A stretch of 64,000 nt of DNA from Geotalea sp. SG265 (GTDB lineage: Bacteria; Desulfobacterota; Desulfuromonadia; Geobacterales; Geobacteraceae). The notes under the pieces were generated by a model. That model saw only the letters and a list, made by a program, of their open reading frames with translations, had not been told where the DNA came from and searched no databases. How positions within the stretch are numbered: the first letter of the stretch is position 1; each line of letters opens with the position of its first letter. Shown here piece after piece: positions 51,241 through 60,430 of the stretch. The stretch covers positions 1 to 64,000 of the forward strand of contig NZ_JAKZFT010000008.1 of NCBI RefSeq assembly GCF_022808985.1, written 5' to 3'. Position numbers and translations under genes: made by a program.

Positions 51241-51966
51241 ATGCAGCTTATCTTCGACTTTCCCGTCAACTCGAAATATGGTTTCGACAACTTCGTCGTC
51301 TGCGCCGGCAACAAAACCGCCTACCATTTTGCCCGGCAGCTGGCGGAAGGAGACGGCACGGAGAATCTGCTCTACCTGTACGGCGCCAGGGGGGCGGGCA
51401 AGACCCATCTCCTCACCGCCATTGCCAGAAGCATCGGCGCCCAGAACGGGCTTGACGCCCTTCCCTCCCTCTCCTTCAAGGACATCGACAAGATTTACCG
51501 AGGTAACTATCCTGCCGAGGAACTTTCCAAGCTTGCCGAGCAGTTCAAGGATTCTCCGGCCCTCCTTATGGACGACATTCACCTCATCCCGGACAACGAC
51601 AACGTCCGTGTGGAGGTCTGGCAACTCTTCAACGACTTTTATTCCGCTGGCAAAAAAATAGCCATCAGCGGCCTTTGCCCGCCCAAGGAGCTTCCCAACC
51701 TGGACGGGCACCTGACCTCGCGCCTGTTGTGGGGCCTGGTATCGAAGCTGGACATCTCAGGGGACGACTCCCTGCGCATGATCCTGCAAAAACTGGCCGA
51801 AGACCGACAGATCGTGGTACCCGAAGAGGTTACCGCCTACCTCCTTGTCCATCTCCAGCGAGACATTCCCACCCTGCTCAATGCACTCCAACAGATCCAC
51901 CGCCACGCCCTGGCCACCAAAAAGAAAATCAGCCTGCGGCAGGCAAAAGAAGCGCTAGGCCGGTAG
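51241..51966 (+). CDS. DnaA/Hda-like AAA+ protein
   Basis: The 241-residue product resembles the DnaA ATPase domain without the DnaA DNA-binding domain. It has FDFPVNSKYGFDNFVVCAGN at the N-terminus (as in DnaA/Hda), Walker A GARGAGKT, Walker B ALLMDDIHLI and a helical lid with HLTSRLLWGLV. In E. coli, Hda promotes ATP hydrolysis on DnaA. The Q-L-I-F-D-F start resembles the clamp-binding motif of Hda. It is three bases after ruvB. Hda-like function is inferred. Confidence 0.82.
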   Translation: MQLIFDFPVNSKYGFDNFVVCAGNKTAYHFARQLAEGDGTENLLYLYGARGAGKTHLLTAIARSIGAQNGLDALPSLSFKDIDKIYRGNYPAEELSKLAEQFKDSPALLMDDIHLIPDNDNVRVEVWQLFNDFYSAGKKIAISGLCPPKELPNLDGHLTSRLLWGLVSKLDISGDDSLRMILQKLAEDRQIVVPEEVTAYLLVHLQRDIPTLLNALQQIHRHALATKKKISLRQAKEALGR

Positions 51967-52014
51967 CAGCCCCCCTTTTCGTTTTGTGGTAGTATTTATA
52001 CAAAGGAGGAAGAG

Positions 52015-53472
52015 ATGGCTCTGCCCCCTTCCCTGAAAAAGGTATCGGACACCATTTGGGAACTGCCTGTCTCGTACAAGCCGGGGATGCTAGTGCCGGC
52101 TCGAATCATCGCCACGGAGAAACTGGTGCGGGTCATGGATGCCGGCGTCTTTGACCAAGTGACCAATGTGGCCTGCCTGCCCGGCATCATCAATCACGCT
52201 TACTGCATGCCGGACGGTCACTGGGGCTACGGCTTTCCCATCGGCGGCGTTGCCGCCATGGATCCACAGCATGGGGTTATCTCGCCGGGTGGAATCGGCT
52301 TCGACATCAACTGTGGCATGCGTCTGGTCCTGACCAATCTGACCCTGGAAGAGGTCCAGCCGCACATCCACCGTCTGGTGGATGCACTTTTCTACCGGAT
52401 TCCCACAGGCGTCGGCTGCACAGGCTTCGTACGCTGCTCCCAGAGCGAATTCGGTGATATCCTGGAACAGGGCTCCCTCTGGTGCCTTAGAAACGGCTAC
52501 GCCTGGCCCGAGGATCTGGAGATGACCGAGGAGGGTGGCTGTTTCTCCGGTGCGGATGCAGCGAAAGTCAGTAACAAAGCCGTGGAACGGGGCTACGACC
52601 AGATCGGCACCCTGGGCTCCGGCAATCACTACTGCGAAATCCAGGTGGTGCGGCCGGAAAATATCGTCGATGAACGGCTGGGCCGCGCCTTCGGCCTGAC
52701 TATCCCCAACCAGATCGTCATCATGTTTCACTGCGGCAGCCGGGGCTTCGGCCATCAGGTGGCCACCGATTACCTGCAGCTCTTCCTGAGCGTCATGGAG
52801 CGGAAATACGGGTTGAAAAAGCTGGATCGGGAGCTTTCGTGCGCACCGTTCAATTCGCCCGAGGGGCAGGACTACTTTGCCGCCATGAAATGTGCCGTCA
52901 ATATGGCCTTCGCCAACCGTCAGGTGATCCTGCACCGGATACGCGAGGTTTTTTCGTCCATCTTCCACAAAAGCCCCGAAGAGCTGGGAATGAAGATGGT
53001 CTACGACGTGGCCCACAATACCGCCAAGATCGAACGGCACATGGTGCACGGCAAGAAAAAGGAGGTCCTGCTCCACCGGAAGGGTTCCACCCGCGCCTTC
53101 GGCCCTGGGATGGAGGGACTCCCCGCCTGCTACCGGGAGACTGGGCAGCCGGTCATCATCGGGGGCAGCATGGAGACGGGGTCATATCTCCTTGCCGGCA
53201 TGGAGACCGGTGCAGAAACCTTCTATTCAACCGCCCATGGCAGCGGCCGCACAATGAGCCGCCATCAGGCAAAAAAGCTGGGCAGGGGGCAGAAACTCCA
53301 GCGGGATATGGAAGAGCGGGGCATTTACGTGCGGACCGACTCATGGGGAGGGCTGGCGGAAGAGGCGGGCGCTGCCTATAAGGACATCGATGAAGTGGTT
53401 GAAGCCACGGAACTGGCCGGGCTGAGCAAACGGGTGGCCCGGCTGGTCCCCATCGGCAATATCAAGGGATAG
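52015..53472 (+). CDS. rtcB: RNA-splicing ligase RtcB
   Basis: RtcB joins RNA 2',3'-cyclic phosphate or 3'-phosphate ends to 5'-OH ends using GTP and Mn2+. Metal and GMP ligands are visible: Cys in IGFDINCGMRL, His in LGSGNHYCEIQ, His in HCGSRGFGHQV, and a His near the C-terminus in AHGSGRTMSRHQA. Length (485 residues) fits the family. AAAGGAGGAAG precedes the ATG. The next gene, four bases on, is archease, its activator. Confidence 0.96.
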   Translation: MALPPSLKKVSDTIWELPVSYKPGMLVPARIIATEKLVRVMDAGVFDQVTNVACLPGIINHAYCMPDGHWGYGFPIGGVAAMDPQHGVISPGGIGFDINCGMRLVLTNLTLEEVQPHIHRLVDALFYRIPTGVGCTGFVRCSQSEFGDILEQGSLWCLRNGYAWPEDLEMTEEGGCFSGADAAKVSNKAVERGYDQIGTLGSGNHYCEIQVVRPENIVDERLGRAFGLTIPNQIVIMFHCGSRGFGHQVATDYLQLFLSVMERKYGLKKLDRELSCAPFNSPEGQDYFAAMKCAVNMAFANRQVILHRIREVFSSIFHKSPEELGMKMVYDVAHNTAKIERHMVHGKKKEVLLHRKGSTRAFGPGMEGLPACYRETGQPVIIGGSMETGSYLLAGMETGAETFYSTAHGSGRTMSRHQAKKLGRGQKLQRDMEERGIYVRTDSWGGLAEEAGAAYKDIDEVVEATELAGLSKRVARLVPIGNIKG

Positions 53473-53476
53473 GGAC

Positions 53477-53908
53477 ATGCCATATCGCTATCTGGAAGAG
53501 ATCGCCACCGCGGATACCGCTTTCGAAGCGACAGGATCGACGCTGGAAGAGGTATTCACCGCTGCCGCCGATGCGTTGCTCAACACTATGACCGCAGATG
53601 TTACCGGCATAGCACCTGAGGAAACCACCACCTTCGAAACGCACAATGCAGAATTGGATCTGCTGCTCTTTGACGTGCTGAACGAACTGGTTTTCCTCAA
53701 GGATGCAAAGCGTCTGCTGCTGCGCATCCAGTCGATTGCATTCAGCCATGACAAGGAAATGTACCGTGCAAAGATCACCGCCCGGGGCGAGCGGATCGAC
53801 CCGGCCCGACACCGCCTGCTCGTGGATGTGAAGGCAGTGACCCTGCATCGCTTCTCACTGGAAGAGACTGAGCATGGCTGGAAGGCATGCGTGGTTCTCG
53901 ATATCTGA
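53477..53908 (+). CDS. archease (RtcB-activating protein)
   Basis: The 143-residue protein has the archease pattern: YLEEIATADTAFEATGSTLEEVFTAAADAL, then AELDLLLFDVLNELVFLKDA, the middle block of the family, and a C-terminal AVTLHRFSLEE. Acidic residues that bind the activating calcium or metal are in ATADTAFEA and DVL. Archease speeds RtcB guanylylation. The tight rtcB-archease pair is diagnostic. The first gene of this pair has its own ribosome site. Confidence 0.95.
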   Translation: MPYRYLEEIATADTAFEATGSTLEEVFTAAADALLNTMTADVTGIAPEETTTFETHNAELDLLLFDVLNELVFLKDAKRLLLRIQSIAFSHDKEMYRAKITARGERIDPARHRLLVDVKAVTLHRFSLEETEHGWKACVVLDI

Positions 53909-53969
53909 AGTCCCGATTATGGTAAATTTGAATTGCTTTCTTTCAAGGGAGACGCTACCGTAGGCACCC

Positions 53970-54524
53970 ATGAAAATACTATTCCACATCTGCTGCGCTC
54001 CATGCGCCATCTATCCCATCAAGGAAATGCGCTCCAACGGCATGGAGGTGACCGGCTATTTCTTCAATCACAATATCCATCCCTATCAGGAGTATCGAAG
54101 ACGGCTGGAAACGGTCAGGCAGTACGCGGAAATGATCGATCTGGACGTCATCTACCGTGATGACTATCTCCTTGAAGATTTCCTTGCCTCCGTTGCCCCC
54201 CGCCCTGCCGACCGCTGCATCTACTGCTACGGTTCCCGCCTTGCTGCCGCAGCAGCTGTTGCAGCCGAAAGGGGGTTCGATGCCTATTCCTCCTCGCTCC
54301 TGTACAGCAGGTATCAGAAGCATGAGGAAATCAAGGAGCTGGGAGAAAAAATAGGGGAGCGGTACGGCATTCCCTTCCACTACAGCGATTACCGCCGGGG
54401 CTGGAAAGAGGGGATCGACATCTCCAAGAAAATGGGACTCTATCGCCAGCAGTATTGCGGCTGCATCTACAGCGAAAAAGACCGGTACCATCCCCACCCG
54501 GTTTCAGACAAGGAGCAGGCATGA
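53970..54524 (+). CDS. queH: epoxyqueuosine reductase QueH
   Basis: QueH reduces epoxyqueuosine to queuosine in tRNA, replacing the B12-dependent QueG. Conserved cysteines lie in HICCAPCAIYP (residues 9, 10, 13), in CIYCYGSRL and in QYCGCIYSEKDR. GSSLLYSRYQKHEEI is the usual central block. Length (184 residues) is normal. These Cys bind an Fe-S cluster. Its stop overlaps the DUF2905 gene start. Confidence 0.93.
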   Translation: MKILFHICCAPCAIYPIKEMRSNGMEVTGYFFNHNIHPYQEYRRRLETVRQYAEMIDLDVIYRDDYLLEDFLASVAPRPADRCIYCYGSRLAAAAAVAAERGFDAYSSSLLYSRYQKHEEIKELGEKIGERYGIPFHYSDYRRGWKEGIDISKKMGLYRQQYCGCIYSEKDRYHPHPVSDKEQA

Positions 54525-54733
54525 ACGGTATCGGCAAAGCCCTCATCTATATGGGTTTGATCATCGCCGCCATCGGCGTTGTCGTTACCTTTGCCGACAA
54601 GCTTCCCTGGTTGGGGCGACTGCCGGGAGATATCCACATCAAGCGGGAGAACTTTACTTTCTATTTTCCCCTGGCCACCAGCATCATCATTTCTGTGCTC
54701 CTTTCTCTTATTCTCTGGCTTTTCCGGAGATAA
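54521..54733 (+). CDS. DUF2905 family small membrane protein
   Basis: The ATG at 54521 overlaps the queH stop (ATGA) and gives 70 residues. Two TM segments (IYMGLIIAAIGVVVTFADKL and SIIISVLLSLILWLF) flank the conserved GRLPGDIHIKRENFTFYFPLA. This phrase is the signature of DUF2905. Function unknown. Confidence 0.85.
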   Translation: MNGIGKALIYMGLIIAAIGVVVTFADKLPWLGRLPGDIHIKRENFTFYFPLATSIIISVLLSLILWLFRR

Positions 54734-54806
54734 TAGCGCGGAAATTCCTTCGCCTCTTGATATCTTCCCTTCTTCTGTTACTTTTTAACAGTAAAAATCC
54801 CGCTAT
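54733..54806 (+). promoter_or_regulatory. leader hairpin in front of the phasin-like gene
   Basis: ATAGCG (54733-54738) can pair with CGCTAT (54801-54806), just before the GGAGGAGG ribosome site. An inner stem, CTGTTA (54775-54780) with TAACAG (54786-54791), surrounds a T-run. This might act as a terminator, or shape access to the ribosome site. Confidence 0.35.
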
Positions 54807-54818
54807 GGAGGAGGTCAC

Positions 54819-55136
54819 ATGTTTGAACTTCTTGAAAAAGCTGTGTTGACGGGACTCGGCGCTGTTTCCATGACACAGAAAAAGGCTGAGGAGCTGTTGA
54901 CGGAATTGAAGGAAAAGTACAAGCTGAGCGAGGATGAAGGAAAGGCCCTCCTTGACAAGATTCAGGCCATGGCCAAGGACAGCCGGGAACGGATCAACGA
55001 AATTGCAGAAAACGAAGTACGCAAGGCCATCGAGCGCATCGGCCTGGTCCCCCGGGAGGAGTTCGACCGTTTGCAGAAACGGGTGCAGGCCCTGGAAAAC
55101 ATGGTAAGCGACGAAGATCTAGGTCCTGAATGCTGA
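54819..55136 (+). CDS. phasin-like / PHA-regulator-like helical protein
   Basis: The 105-residue protein is helical throughout with a leucine-rich coiled coil at the end (VPREEFDRLQKRVQALENMV). The N-terminal MFELLEKAVLTGLGAVSMTQKKAEELL fits the small 'phasin family / polyhydroxyalkanoate synthesis regulator' group. Members bind polyester granules or act as accessory helical proteins. No PHA synthase is encoded in the window. GGAGGAGG precedes the ATG, and the gene overlaps ubiB by seven bases. Confidence 0.7.
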   Translation: MFELLEKAVLTGLGAVSMTQKKAEELLTELKEKYKLSEDEGKALLDKIQAMAKDSRERINEIAENEVRKAIERIGLVPREEFDRLQKRVQALENMVSDEDLGPEC

Positions 55137-56815
55137 ACCTTATCCAGTTAAGCCGCAATATCCGCAGCATCCGACGTTATCGGCAGATCGTGAAGGTTCT
55201 GGTCAAGTATGGACTGGAACACCTGCTGGAGTATTTCAACCTCTCCCATCTGGCTGCCATGAGCCGCAAGGTGCTGCGGCGAAAAGCCTCGACCATTGCC
55301 CAGTATTCACCGGCAGAACGCATGAGGCTTGCCTTTGAAGAACTCGGTCCGACCTTCATCAAGCTGGGCCAGCTTCTGTCTACCCGCCCCGACGTTATTC
55401 CCCGCAGCTTCGTGGAAGAATTCTCCAAACTTCAGGACGACGTTCCCTCCTTTCCTTTCGAGGAAGCCGAAACACAGATAGCCGAGGAGTTAGGAAAGCC
55501 GGTGGAAGACATCTTCTACCAGATCGACCCCATTCCCCTCGCCGCGGCATCCATCGCCCAGGTCCACCGGGCAAGGCTGAGAACAGGAGAAGATGTGGCA
55601 GTCAAGGTGCGCCGGCCGGGAATCGAAGCCCTTGTGGAGACGGATATCGACGTACTCATGGGCATTGCCCAGGTCATGGAACGCCACATGCCCGGCAGCG
55701 AGATCTACGACCCGGTCGGTCTGGTGAAGGAATTCGCCCGCACCATCCGCAGGGAAATGGACTTCTCCCGCGAAGGGCACACCATTGAGAAGATCCGCGA
55801 CAATTTCCATGGAGATCGAACCCTCTATTTTCCCAAGGTCTTCTGGCCTCACACCGGCAAAAGTATCCTCACCATTGAGTACATTAATGGAATAAAGGTC
55901 AATGATCTTGCAGCGCTCGAGCGGACGGGACTTGACAGGAAACTCATTGCCAGACGGGGTGCCGACGCCTTCCTGAAAATGGTCCTCGACCATGGCTTTT
56001 TCCACGGCGATCCCCATCCGGGCAATGTACTGATACTGCCGGACAATGTCATCTGTCTGCTTGACTACGGCATCGTGGGACGCCTGGACCACCAGCTGAA
56101 ACGGTACCTCACCGACATCATCCTCACCATCCTAAACCGGGATGTGGATGAACTTATCTCGCTCCTGGCCTATTCTGGTGAGATCGGCGAGAACCTCAAC
56201 CGACGGGCACTGAAAAGGGACCTGTCGGAATTCATCGACAGTTACTACGAGATTCCGCTCCAGGAGATCGAAGTGGGACGGATGCTGGTGGAATTTATCG
56301 ACATCGTCACCACCTTCCATATCAAGCTGCAACCCGACCTGATGCTCCTGGCAAAGTCCCTGGTGATCATCGAAGGCATGGGACGGGAACTGGACCCCGA
56401 TTTCGACATGATCGAGCACTTGCGGCCTTTCATGGAGCAGGCAATCAAGGAAAAGATCACCCCCGGCACCTTTGCCAGGGACATGCGCACCATGTTCATG
56501 TCCTACCTGAACCTTGCCCGAAACCTGCCGCGGGATCTACGGGAAATACTCCACCGCCTCAACCACAACAAATTCAAGATCGACCTGGAACACCGGGGTC
56601 TGGACCGGTTCAGCAGGGAACTGGACAAATCCATCAACCGCCTCTCTTTCAGCCTGATCATCGCCGCCCTCATCATCGGTTCATCCATCGTCATGCAAAC
56701 CAACAAGGGTCCTCTCATCTTCGAATTTCCCGCCTTTGCCTTCCTCGGCTATACCATTGCCGGGCTGATCGGCTTCTGGTGGGTAATCGCCATCATCCGC
56801 TCCGGCCGCCTCTAG
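55130..56815 (+). CDS. ubiB: UbiB/ABC1/AarF family protein kinase-like protein
   Basis: The 561-residue product has the atypical kinase-like fold of UbiB: FIKLGQLLSTRPDVIPRS (KxGQ motif), AAASIAQVHRARL, VKVRRPGIE, MDFSREGHTIEKI, the catalytic HGDPHPGNVL and LLDYGIVG (the DFG-like Asp). Two C-terminal TM segments anchor it. UbiB helps quinone synthesis or distribution by an ATPase activity. No other ubi or men genes are in the window. It is close behind the phasin-like gene. Confidence 0.9.
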   Translation: MLNLIQLSRNIRSIRRYRQIVKVLVKYGLEHLLEYFNLSHLAAMSRKVLRRKASTIAQYSPAERMRLAFEELGPTFIKLGQLLSTRPDVIPRSFVEEFSKLQDDVPSFPFEEAETQIAEELGKPVEDIFYQIDPIPLAAASIAQVHRARLRTGEDVAVKVRRPGIEALVETDIDVLMGIAQVMERHMPGSEIYDPVGLVKEFARTIRREMDFSREGHTIEKIRDNFHGDRTLYFPKVFWPHTGKSILTIEYINGIKVNDLAALERTGLDRKLIARRGADAFLKMVLDHGFFHGDPHPGNVLILPDNVICLLDYGIVGRLDHQLKRYLTDIILTILNRDVDELISLLAYSGEIGENLNRRALKRDLSEFIDSYYEIPLQEIEVGRMLVEFIDIVTTFHIKLQPDLMLLAKSLVIIEGMGRELDPDFDMIEHLRPFMEQAIKEKITPGTFARDMRTMFMSYLNLARNLPRDLREILHRLNHNKFKIDLEHRGLDRFSRELDKSINRLSFSLIIAALIIGSSIVMQTNKGPLIFEFPAFAFLGYTIAGLIGFWWVIAIIRSGRL

Positions 56816-56827
56816 ATAAGCGCAGTT

Positions 56828-56844
56828 GTTGCATTTTTGCAACA
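56828..56844 (+). promoter_or_regulatory. TGTTGCA-N4-TGCAACA-type activator site upstream of lpxC
   Basis: TGTTGCA and TGCAACA surround a four-base TTTT spacer, the same TGCA-N4-TGCA design as the three dyads at 31957-32107. A further half site (TTTTTTGCAACA) lies at about 56853-56864. It sits about 120 bases upstream of the lpxC sigma-54-type promoter. Confidence 0.55.
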
Positions 56845-56950
56845 GCACAATCTTTTTTGCAACACCTTCCCACCTCCTGGACGACGGTTATTTTTTGTTT
56901 ATGACAGCATAACAATTGTAAATCACAGGCCTTTTAAGATTATTGATTTC

Positions 56951-56966
56951 ATGGCCCGCAATTTGC
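56951..56966 (+). promoter_or_regulatory. sigma-54-type promoter upstream of lpxC
   Basis: TGGCCCGCAATTTGCT matches TGGCACG-N4-TTGCW with one change (A to C) and the required 12-base GG-to-GC distance. It ends 43 bases before the lpxC ATG. Confidence 0.65.
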
Positions 56967-57009
56967 TAAATAATAAGCATACTGATTATTTTTAGCAAAG
57001 GAGTTAGCC

Positions 57010-57930
57010 ATGGCTCTTCAGCAGACTGTGAGAAACAAAATTACCTTCACCGGCATCGGACTCCACTCGGGAAAGGAAACCCGTGTTACCCTTCGCCCTG
57101 CAGAACCGGGCAACGGCATTGTCTTTCACCGCACCGATCTTCTTCGGCCCATAACCATTGAAGCCACTGCTGCAAACGTCGTCAGCACCCGGCTGTCCAC
57201 TACCATCGGCAGGAACGGCGCCGGCGTCGCGACCATCGAACACCTGATGGCGGCCCTCTTCAGCTGCGGCATTGACAATATCAACGTGGACATAAACGGC
57301 CCCGAAGTCCCCATCATGGACGGCAGCGCTGCCCCTTTTGTGGAAGCGATCAAAAAGGCAGGCATCCTGGTCCAGTCCAGACAACGCCGGTACCTTGTGG
57401 TGAGAAAGCCGGTAACCATCAGGGATGGGGACAAACGAATAACCATCATCCCATCCCGCCATTTCCGCATTTCCTTTGACCTCCGCTTCAACCATCCGGC
57501 CGTGACGCGCCAGTTCAGAACCATGAGGTTCGACCCGGAATGTTTTGCCGACGATTTCTGCCCCGCCAGAACCTTCGGCTTTGTCGCCGACATGGAGGCA
57601 CTCCAGTCCCGCGGCCTTGCCCTCGGTGCCTCCCTGGCCAATGCGGTGGGCATTGATGACACGGGTGTCATCAATGGAGAAGGATTGCGCTTCGCCGATG
57701 AGTTCGTGCGGCACAAGATTCTTGACTGCGTGGGGGATCTGGCCCTTGCCGGCATGCCGATTATCGGTCATGTGAAGGCAAGCAAATCGGGCCATGAGCT
57801 GAATCGGCAGCTGATCTCCGAACTCCTTTCCCGGCCCGATTGCTGGACGGTGGCGGAAGACAGAAAGAGAGAGAATATTCTGCCTGTGGCGCTCGGCATA
57901 CCAGAGTTGGGATGGCTTGAAGCCTGCTGA
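57010..57930 (+). CDS. lpxC: UDP-3-O-acyl-N-acetylglucosamine deacetylase
   Basis: LpxC is the zinc-dependent, committed step of lipid A synthesis. Zinc and catalytic residues are visible: TIEHLMAALFSCGIDN (His, Glu), DFCPARTFGF and VRHKILDCVGDLALAG (His and Asp). The start MALQQTVRNKITFTGIGLHSGK is the usual N-terminus. The length, 306 residues, is normal. AAAGGAG precedes the ATG. An upstream sigma-54-type promoter is unusual for this gene, which is generally controlled by LpxC turnover. The gene is followed by a strong terminator. Confidence 0.96.
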   Translation: MALQQTVRNKITFTGIGLHSGKETRVTLRPAEPGNGIVFHRTDLLRPITIEATAANVVSTRLSTTIGRNGAGVATIEHLMAALFSCGIDNINVDINGPEVPIMDGSAAPFVEAIKKAGILVQSRQRRYLVVRKPVTIRDGDKRITIIPSRHFRISFDLRFNHPAVTRQFRTMRFDPECFADDFCPARTFGFVADMEALQSRGLALGASLANAVGIDDTGVINGEGLRFADEFVRHKILDCVGDLALAGMPIIGHVKASKSGHELNRQLISELLSRPDCWTVAEDRKRENILPVALGIPELGWLEAC

Positions 57931-57955
57931 GGCATTTATCGACTAGATTTATCCC

Positions 57956-57990
57956 AAAAAGCAGCCCATCCGGCTGCTTTTTCTGTTTTT
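57956..57990 (+). terminator. intrinsic terminator after lpxC
   Basis: AAAAAGCAGCC (57956-57966) pairs with GGCTGCTTTTT (57972-57982) around loop CATCC, followed by CTGTTTTTTT. Confidence 0.9.
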
Positions 57991-58043
57991 TTACCGGCTC
58001 GGCGGGTTGAAATATAGCCGGCTTTCATATACAGTGGGCAGGC

Positions 58044-60308
58044 ATGACTACGGGAAAAGGATCAAAAGTGGGAACAAGTACGGAAAAGGGGCTGCCGAAA
58101 GCTGAGCTGCGCAAGAGAAAACGCGAGGGATTCATCGTCGCCTTTTCGCTCCTGCTCATCATTTTTCTCACCGTTACGGAAATCCATCTCTCCAAGCTCA
58201 GTTCCGACGTGCCCATGGGCAACAACATCGTCATCTTCGGCATCATCAACATCATCATTCTCCTCATCATCCTGCTCATCTTCATGGTCTTCCGCAACGT
58301 GGCAAAGCTCATGATCGAGCATCGCCGCAACGCCTTGGGGGCCAAGCTCCGCACCAAGCTGGTTCTCGCCTTTGTCGGCCTTTCGCTGGTGCCGACCATG
58401 CTGCTCTTCTTCGTCTCGGCAGGATTCATCACCAACAGTATCCAGAACTGGTTCAACAAACAGGTGGAGACCTCCCTGGACGAATCCATGGAGGTTGCCC
58501 AGACCTACTACAAGACCTCGGCGACGAATGCCCTCTACTACGGCGAACAGATCAGCGCCATCATAAAGGAGCAGAAGCTCCTCAACGAGGAAAACCTGCC
58601 GCTGCTCAAGGCGGTCATCAGACAGAAGCAGAAGGAATACAATCTGGGGGTCGTGGAGGTATATTCATCTCAGAAAGAAGAGCTGGTCAGAGCTGCGAAC
58701 CCGAAGCTTCCTCTCGGAGAATTCACCAACCCCTCTTCTGAAGACATTAAAATCGCCCTGCAAGGCAAGCAGGTGACCAAGGTTAACTCCGTAGGCAAGG
58801 CAGACCTTATCCGGGGCATTGTTCCCGTTCATTCCAACTGGAACGAGGCAGAGGTGGTAGGCGTTGTTGTCGTGAACTACTATGTCCCCTACTCACTGGT
58901 AAGTAAGATGAAGGAAATTTCCACGTCTTACCACGAGTTCAGGCAATTGAAGATTCTGAAAAACCCCATTACCACCGGCTACATCCTCACACTGTTTCTC
59001 ATCACCATGGTGATCATCTTCCTGGCGGTCTGGTTCGGTGTCTACCTAGCCAAAAGTCTCACCATTCCCATCCAGGAGCTGGCCGAAGCAACCAGGCAGG
59101 TGGCCGAGGGGAACCTGGACGTGCATCTGGGTGAGAAAGGTAATGATGAAATCGGCATGCTGATCGCTTCATTCAACAAGATGACCCAGGATCTGCGTAA
59201 CAATCAGCTCGCCTTGAAAAACACCAATGAGGAATTGAGCCGCAGCAACTTTGAGCTGGAACAGCGCCGGCGTTACATGGAAATCGTGCTGAAAAACGTC
59301 AATGCCGGGGTAATCTCCGTGGATAAACAGGGGGTGCTGACAACGGTCAACAAGTCGGCCGAGCGGCTCCTCAATATCAATACCCAGAAGGTAACGGGCA
59401 AGAGTTTCCGCGAGGTCCTGCAGCCGGCCCACCTGGACATGGTCAAGGGCATGTTGCGCGACCTGATCGTCTCTCAGCAGGATACGGTCAACAAGCAGGT
59501 AACCATACCCATACGGGATACCAAACTCACCCTCCTCGTCAACCTGACGGTGCTCAAGGACGAAAATGACGAATTCGTCGGCACAGTCGTCGTCTTCGAC
59601 GATATGACACAACTGATCAAGGCCCAGCGCATGGCCGCCTGGCGGGAGGTGGCGCGGCGCATCGCCCACGAGATAAAAAACCCCCTGACTCCCATCAAGC
59701 TCTCCGCCCAAAGACTGCGAAAGCGATATCTTGCCCGGTTCGAAGGGGAAGAAAAGATCTTCGACGAGTGCACCGGCATGATCATCAAATCCGTTGACGA
59801 GCTGAAGACGCTGGTGGATGAATTCTCCAATTTTGCCCGCATGCCGGCGGCACAACCATCGCCCAACAACTTGAATGAGATCCTCCACGAGGCGATAACC
59901 CTCTACCAGGAGGCACACCGCAACATTGCCTTTTCCCTCCGCACCGACGAAACGGTTCCTTTGATCCAGTTGGACCGGGACCAGATCAAGCGGGTGCTGA
60001 TCAATCTGCTCGATAATGCAGTAGCCGCCATCGATGGTGATGGTAGCATTTCCATCGAAAGCATCTACAATCGGGAGTTGAAAATGGTTACCTTCACTGT
60101 GGCTGACACCGGCCACGGTATCCTTCCCGAGGACCGCTCCCGGCTCTTCGAACCTTATTTTTCAACCAAAAAAGCGGGAACGGGACTGGGGCTTGCCATA
60201 GTCAATACTATTATCTCCGATCACCACGGCTTTATTAGAACCAGGGACAACCAGCCCAAGGGTACCGTCTTCACCATCGAGCTCCCTGTCAGCGGCGCCT
60301 GGGTTTAG
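58044..60308 (+). CDS. NtrY-like sensor histidine kinase
   Basis: Four TM segments precede and follow an extracytoplasmic domain: about 29-50, 62-85 and 107-130, then about 315-340 after it. A HAMP domain is followed by a PAS domain (about 410-500, NVNAGVISVDKQGVLTTVN), HisKA with HEIKNPLTPIKLSAQRL and HATPase with ADTGHGILPED and GTGLGLAIVNTII. The domain order and HEIKNPLTPIKL motif are those of NtrY, partner of NtrX. No response regulator follows in the window. It could act on a distant regulator or the NtrC-type one at 32136. It lies between lpxC and the AsmA-like gene. Confidence 0.9.
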   Translation: MTTGKGSKVGTSTEKGLPKAELRKRKREGFIVAFSLLLIIFLTVTEIHLSKLSSDVPMGNNIVIFGIINIIILLIILLIFMVFRNVAKLMIEHRRNALGAKLRTKLVLAFVGLSLVPTMLLFFVSAGFITNSIQNWFNKQVETSLDESMEVAQTYYKTSATNALYYGEQISAIIKEQKLLNEENLPLLKAVIRQKQKEYNLGVVEVYSSQKEELVRAANPKLPLGEFTNPSSEDIKIALQGKQVTKVNSVGKADLIRGIVPVHSNWNEAEVVGVVVVNYYVPYSLVSKMKEISTSYHEFRQLKILKNPITTGYILTLFLITMVIIFLAVWFGVYLAKSLTIPIQELAEATRQVAEGNLDVHLGEKGNDEIGMLIASFNKMTQDLRNNQLALKNTNEELSRSNFELEQRRRYMEIVLKNVNAGVISVDKQGVLTTVNKSAERLLNINTQKVTGKSFREVLQPAHLDMVKGMLRDLIVSQQDTVNKQVTIPIRDTKLTLLVNLTVLKDENDEFVGTVVVFDDMTQLIKAQRMAAWREVARRIAHEIKNPLTPIKLSAQRLRKRYLARFEGEEKIFDECTGMIIKSVDELKTLVDEFSNFARMPAAQPSPNNLNEILHEAITLYQEAHRNIAFSLRTDETVPLIQLDRDQIKRVLINLLDNAVAAIDGDGSISIESIYNRELKMVTFTVADTGHGILPEDRSRLFEPYFSTKKAGTGLGLAIVNTIISDHHGFIRTRDNQPKGTVFTIELPVSGAWV

Positions 60309-60430
60309 GCGGACGCCGGAACTGTTCAATCAAGGTGATGAGCAAACTTGCATTACCATGACGGGGGCTGTAACGTCGGATCGGGCAACGGTCCCGACAT
60401 CTCACACGCTGTCCGAAACAGGCTTACATA

